This document shows, one piece after another, positions 5,217-7,724 of a DNA stretch of 7,724 nt (positions are counted from its first letter, which is position 1; each line of letters starts with the position of its first letter). The position numbers were made by a program, and so were the translations under genes. The DNA is from Ferroplasmaceae archaeon UBA567. Its GTDB lineage: Archaea; Thermoplasmatota; Thermoplasmata; Thermoplasmatales; Thermoplasmataceae. The notes under the pieces are model-generated. The model saw only the letters and a program-made list of their open reading frames with translations, was not told the origin of the DNA and did not search any database. The stretch covers positions 6,766-14,489 of the forward strand of contig DAUP01000034.1 of assembly GCA_002505185.1 (NCBI GenBank). Reading direction: 5' to 3'.

Positions 5217-6377
5217 ATGGCAAGAGTATTACTGTACACAGGAAAAGGAGGAGTTGGAAAAACGAGTGTTGCAGCATCAACGGCAGCAATGCTGGCAAAG
5301 CAGAACAGGAAAACCATAGTCATGTCAACGGATCCTGCACATAGCCTTGGCGATTCTCTTCAGGCGGAAATAAAATCGGATCCCACAAAAATCTCCGAGA
5401 ATTTGTATGCTCAGGAGGTTAACATCAACGATGCAATACAATCACACTGGAGTGATCTCCGTGAGTATCTGACTGCACTGTTCCAGTATCAGGGCCTGGA
5501 TCCAATCTCAGCAGATGAGATTGCAATCCTTCCGGGATTTGAAGAGGCAACATATCTGCTCTACATAAATGACTATATAAAAAGCAATTCCTATGATGTT
5601 ATAGTGGTAGATAGCGCACCAACAGGAGAGGCTCTGAGAATGCTTTCATTTCCCGAGGTAATGCGATGGTATATGGAGAAGGTGTTTCCCATCAGCAGGA
5701 CAGCTGCCAAAATTGCCAGACCGTTAATGAGGCCATTTTCAGGCATACCAATGCCAAACGACAAAGTGTTTAAAAGTGCCGAAACTCTATATGACGATCT
5801 GGGGACAATTCACAACATACTAGAAAATCCGGATATAACTTCTATAAGGCTTGTGACCAACGCAGACCAGATGTCCTTTAATGAAACGAAGAGGGCGTTC
5901 ACATATCTACTTCTATATGGATACCCAGTGGATGCTGTAATAGCCAACAAAATATATTCGGAGGACACCGGCGATTTCTTCCAGAAATGGAGGGAAACTC
6001 AGTCTGTGATTCTGAAAGACCTGGATGCTTCATTTCCGGAAATAAAAATACTGAAAAGCTATCTCCAGAACTACGAGCTTATGGGGCAGGAAAAAGTATT
6101 GAAATTCGGCCAGGAACTTTATGGTGATTTGGATCCCTATTCTGTTTTTTACAGGGGGAAGCCAGTAGAGTTTATCAGGGAGAATGGAAATACAGTTGTA
6201 AAATTAAAGTTGCCTTTTGCAGATAAGAAGGATCTTAATCTATATAACAGAGCAGGCGAACTTATTGTGGAAGTACAAAACTGGAAACGTATACTTTATT
6301 TACCGCAGACCATGGCAAATCTTCAGCCAACCGGAGCCGAACTGAGAAACGGTTATCTATATATAACATTAAGTTAA
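5217..6377 (+). CDS. ArsA/Get3-family ATPase with C-terminal HSP20-like domain
   Basis: This belongs to the SIMIBI-class dimeric ATPases that include Get3/TRC40 (tail-anchored membrane protein targeting) and ArsA (arsenite pump ATPase). The 386-residue product has one ATPase domain: deviant Walker A GKGGVGKTS with signature lysine K10 (9-17), switch I DPAHS (39-43), switch II DSAPTGE (132-138) and the adenine-loop VTNAD (213-217). Residues from about 315 form the ArsA HSP20-like domain, with KLPFADKKDLNLYNRAGELI and a final GYLYITLS strand. There is not one cysteine, so the Get3 zinc CxxC and the ArsA metalloid site are both absent. I therefore infer a chaperone or membrane-protein targeting role rather than arsenic resistance; no ars gene is nearby. 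It follows the synthase with zero spacing. Confidence 0.92.
   Translation: MARVLLYTGKGGVGKTSVAASTAAMLAKQNRKTIVMSTDPAHSLGDSLQAEIKSDPTKISENLYAQEVNINDAIQSHWSDLREYLTALFQYQGLDPISADEIAILPGFEEATYLLYINDYIKSNSYDVIVVDSAPTGEALRMLSFPEVMRWYMEKVFPISRTAAKIARPLMRPFSGIPMPNDKVFKSAETLYDDLGTIHNILENPDITSIRLVTNADQMSFNETKRAFTYLLLYGYPVDAVIANKIYSEDTGDFFQKWRETQSVILKDLDASFPEIKILKSYLQNYELMGQEKVLKFGQELYGDLDPYSVFYRGKPVEFIRENGNTVVKLKLPFADKKDLNLYNRAGELIVEVQNWKRILYLPQTMANLQPTGAELRNGYLYITLS
6354..6366 (+). promoter_or_regulatory. Candidate internal promoter for the 61-residue protein
   Basis: TATCTATATATAA lies in the last codons of the ArsA-like gene. Its centre is about 26 bases before the ATG at 6387, the spacing expected for a leaderless start. 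No Shine-Dalgarno precedes that ATG, so the downstream gene may be transcribed on its own as well as by read-through. Confidence 0.4.
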
Positions 6378-6386
6378 TTACTGTAC

Positions 6387-6572
6387 ATGGACAAAAAGAC
6401 TGTCATTCAGATAAATATAGAGGTACCTCATATCATTGGCACGGCACTGGAAGAAAGTAAAAAATTCTTTGAAGGTGGAATGGAGCTTCTGAGGTTCGGT
6501 TCAAGGATTATAAATAACAATCCCGGGAAGCAAAAACCTGCTAAAGAATTAAACAAAATAGAGATAAAATGA
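6387..6572 (+). CDS. Small protein of unknown function downstream of the ArsA-like gene
   Basis: The 61-residue product starts MDKKTVIQINIEVPH. A probable amphipathic helix follows (about 16-41: GTALEESKKFFEGGMELL then RFGSRII), then a polar basic tail NNNPGKQKPAKELNKIEIK. No cysteine, signal peptide or transmembrane segment is evident and no family is recognised. It begins 9 bases after the ArsA-like stop, on the same strand, with no Shine-Dalgarno but with a TATA-like box at leaderless spacing. Codon use resembles that of its neighbours. Position suggests a partner of the ATPase; that is inference only. Transposase remnant sequence starts almost immediately after its stop and in the same frame, so its C-terminus may have been altered by the insertion. 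Confidence 0.6.
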   Translation: MDKKTVIQINIEVPHIIGTALEESKKFFEGGMELLRFGSRIINNNPGKQKPAKELNKIEIK

Positions 6573-7281
6573 ACCTATCTAGCTAACCACCAAGGGATAT
6601 ACAGAGAGCCGGAAAAGAAACTAAATAGTCTTTTATGCATTATAAAGGATGACGATTCCATAAAATTTCTCAATACTGCAATAAATAAGATTGAATGCAT
6701 AACAAAAAACAATACCATTAAGGAAGCTGCAGACAAATTCTCAGATGTTAACATGCCCTTCCGGATAACATAGAGGATGATGATTCAATTCAGGAAAAGT
6801 GTGATATTGTGACAGGTGAGATGGAAATATCCCTGCACATATTTTCACTGCTGCAAAGCATATAGTTGCCAGATATCATAAAAGAAAGGCCATGCTGTGT
6901 GCCAATAATCCAGAACATACAATACCGGGGACAAACAACAATATGGAACAGTTCTTTAGAAAACTACGCAGGAATGTGAGAAAGAGGTGTGGTAACATTG
7001 CTACAGGAAACATTCTTGCACAGAGCGGTGTATCCTTAGCAATATTCCAGAATATGGACAACCCAGAATATGTTAAGATTGTCTTCGGAAAACAGGATAT
7101 TCCATCTGTATTTGGAAAGCACAGGAAACCATTCAAGAAACCGGGAATGACTAAAGGGAAGATAATAAAACTGGTAAATTCAGGAACAGAGATGATGCTC
7201 AATGATTCATTGCCCGATACGCCATACAATGATAAATTGATGGATAAAGCCAATGAAGTACGAAGCATGAATGTTTATTAG
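6573..7281 (+). pseudogene. Transposase remnant, C-terminal half, at least two frameshifts
   Basis: Joined across three frames, this reads as the C-terminal part of a DDE-type transposase. Frame one (6573-6770) gives NHQGIYREPEKKLNSLL and IKFLNTAINKIECITKNNTI. A shift near 6760 gives DNIEDDDSIQEKCDIVTGEM. A second shift near 6825 gives AHIFTAAKHIVARYHKRKAM and then, in the intact last 130 codons (6892-7281), PGTNNNMEQFFRKLRRNVRK. The GTNN-x-ME motif probably holds the final catalytic glutamate, as in many DDE transposases. The N-terminal half with the two aspartates is missing, so it is inactive. I cannot name the IS family and found no terminal inverted repeats or target duplications. Insertion just after the 61-residue gene may mark the left boundary. 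Confidence 0.72.
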
Positions 7282-7384
7282 CTAGAAATTATGGAACTTT
7301 CAAGAAGATTCTTCTGAGAGCAATTATTATTTGTCTAACGGGATATAACCGTCATAGATGTAATGGCTTTGGGACAATATTCCC

Positions 7385-7681
7385 CTACGGTTCTCCCCTG
7401 TCAGCATCGCTTTCCGGCGCATGGGTGACAGTTCCCACATAGTATTCGGCCTTATACTTAGCAAGGTATGATATAATTTTCTCCAGATCCAGATCCTGTA
7501 TTATTATTACTCCCCTTATGAACTTCCTGAATTGGATCTCTTCCAGTATACCATTTCTATGGAACTTGTACTTTCCGCTCCATGATTTTGAATCCTGTCC
7601 ATAGAGACCCCTTACGAATTTATTGAGCGTATTTGTATCTGTTCCTTTTGGAAGTCTGAAAGCCACTATAGACAATTTCAT
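7385..7681 (-). CDS. Conserved-looking small protein of unknown function, 98 residues
   Basis: The product starts MKLSIVAFRLPKGTDTNTLN and continues with FVRGLYGQDSKSWSGKYKFH, NGILEEIQFRKFIRGVIIIQ and DLEKIISYLAKYKAEYYVGT. The alternation of strands and helices would fit a small alpha/beta (ferredoxin-like) fold. No catalytic motif, signal peptide or cysteine is visible. I do not recognise a named family, though the GKYKFHRNGILEEI...IRGVIII pattern looks conserved rather than random. A TATA box 28 bases upstream and no Shine-Dalgarno predict a leaderless mRNA starting at this ATG. A palindrome fills the space between them, so expression is probably repressed by a DNA-binding protein. It faces the transposase remnant, tail to tail. 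Confidence 0.7.
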   Translation of the reverse strand: MKLSIVAFRLPKGTDTNTLNKFVRGLYGQDSKSWSGKYKFHRNGILEEIQFRKFIRGVIIIQDLDLEKIISYLAKYKAEYYVGTVTHAPESDADRGEP

Positions 7682-7703
7682 TATGTATAGTTAATATACA
7701 TAA
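7681..7703. promoter_or_regulatory. Palindromic operator at the start of the 98-residue protein gene
   Basis: TTATGTATA (7681-7689) and TATACATAA (7695-7703) form a perfect 9-bp inverted repeat around the spacer GTTAA. The site lies between the TATA box (7705-7714) and the start codon, whose A it includes. A protein bound there would block transcription initiation. The length and symmetry fit a dimeric helix-turn-helix repressor. The regulator is not known. Confidence 0.55.
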
Positions 7704-7704
7704 A

Positions 7705-7714
7705 CTATTTAAAC
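7705..7714 (-). promoter_or_regulatory. TATA box of the 98-residue protein gene
   Basis: The minus strand reads GTTTAAATAG, centred about 28 bases before the ATG at 7681, preceded by AACAG. Spacing predicts a leaderless transcript starting at or within a base or two of the ATG. Confidence 0.6.
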
Positions 7715-7724
7715 CTGTTCGTTA

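Noticed and set aside
5217..6377. Annotation of the ATPase as an arsenic-resistance pump component
   Set aside because: It has a single ATPase domain, no metalloid-binding cysteines and no arsB/acr3, arsR or arsD neighbour.
7303..7315. Perfect inverted repeat AGAAGA-T-TCTTCT between the transposase remnant and the 98-residue gene
   Set aside because: A one-base spacer cannot form a normal RNA hairpin, no T run follows, and no matching copy was found that would make it a transposon end.
7398..7431. CTGTCA...TGACAG inverted repeat in the 3' end of the 98-residue gene
   Set aside because: Six-base arms with a 22-base loop inside coding sequence are expected by chance.
1..7724. CRISPR array, toxin-antitoxin pair, retron or other defence system
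   Set aside because: No regularly spaced direct repeats, no cas-like, reverse-transcriptase, nuclease or toxin motifs were seen in any frame.

Overview
The window looks like the chromosome of a thermoacidophilic archaeon of the order Thermoplasmatales (Ferroplasma, Acidiplasma or Cuniculiplasma type). This is inferred from the archaeal ribosomal-protein/RNA-polymerase operon rps13-rps4-rps11-rpoD, an Alba chromatin protein, an Lrp-type regulator, a long-chain prenyl diphosphate synthase beside an ArsA/Get3 ATPase, AT-rich DNA, and TATA boxes about 25 bases upstream of leaderless start codons. The species cannot be fixed from the sequence alone.

Layout. Positions 1-1809 (minus strand) hold the r-protein operon, transcribed leftwards: uS13, uS4, uS11 and the N-terminal 116 codons of RNA polymerase subunit Rpo3 (RpoD), which runs off the left edge. 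The genes are 2-6 bases apart or overlap, and one TATA box lies upstream of uS13. Positions 1866-2657 have no intact gene and appear to be decayed DNA wedged between the operon and a tRNA-Leu(UAA) gene (2658-2742, minus). Positions 2837-3855 (plus) hold three short, probably independently transcribed genes: an 83-residue protein of unknown function, an Lrp/AsnC-family regulator and Alba.

Positions 3898-6572 (plus) form the most interesting block. A promoter is followed by a leader of about 90 bases with a hairpin, then a 69-codon ORF that overlaps the start of a geranylgeranyl-diphosphate-synthase-type gene. An ArsA/Get3-type ATPase with a C-terminal HSP20-like domain and a 61-residue protein follow. 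The Shine-Dalgarno of the synthase gene can be paired in a hairpin whose 5' half looks like an IS200/IS605 right end, and the upstream ORF may itself be a tnpB tail remnant.

Positions 6573-7281 hold a transposase C-terminal half broken by at least two frameshifts. Positions 7385-7681 (minus) encode a 98-residue protein of unknown function. Between its TATA box and start codon sits a nearly perfect 23-bp palindrome that looks like an operator.

How the parts work together: the left block makes ribosomes and RNA polymerase. The Lrp and Alba genes supply transcription control and chromatin packing. The synthase makes the isoprenoid chain for ether membrane lipids, and the ATPase is probably a membrane-protein targeting or chaperone-like factor. 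I found no clear new defence or mobile system. The best candidates for something undescribed are the synthase leader/IS-end hairpin, the ArsA-linked small protein with its own promoter, and the palindromic operator with its unknown gene.
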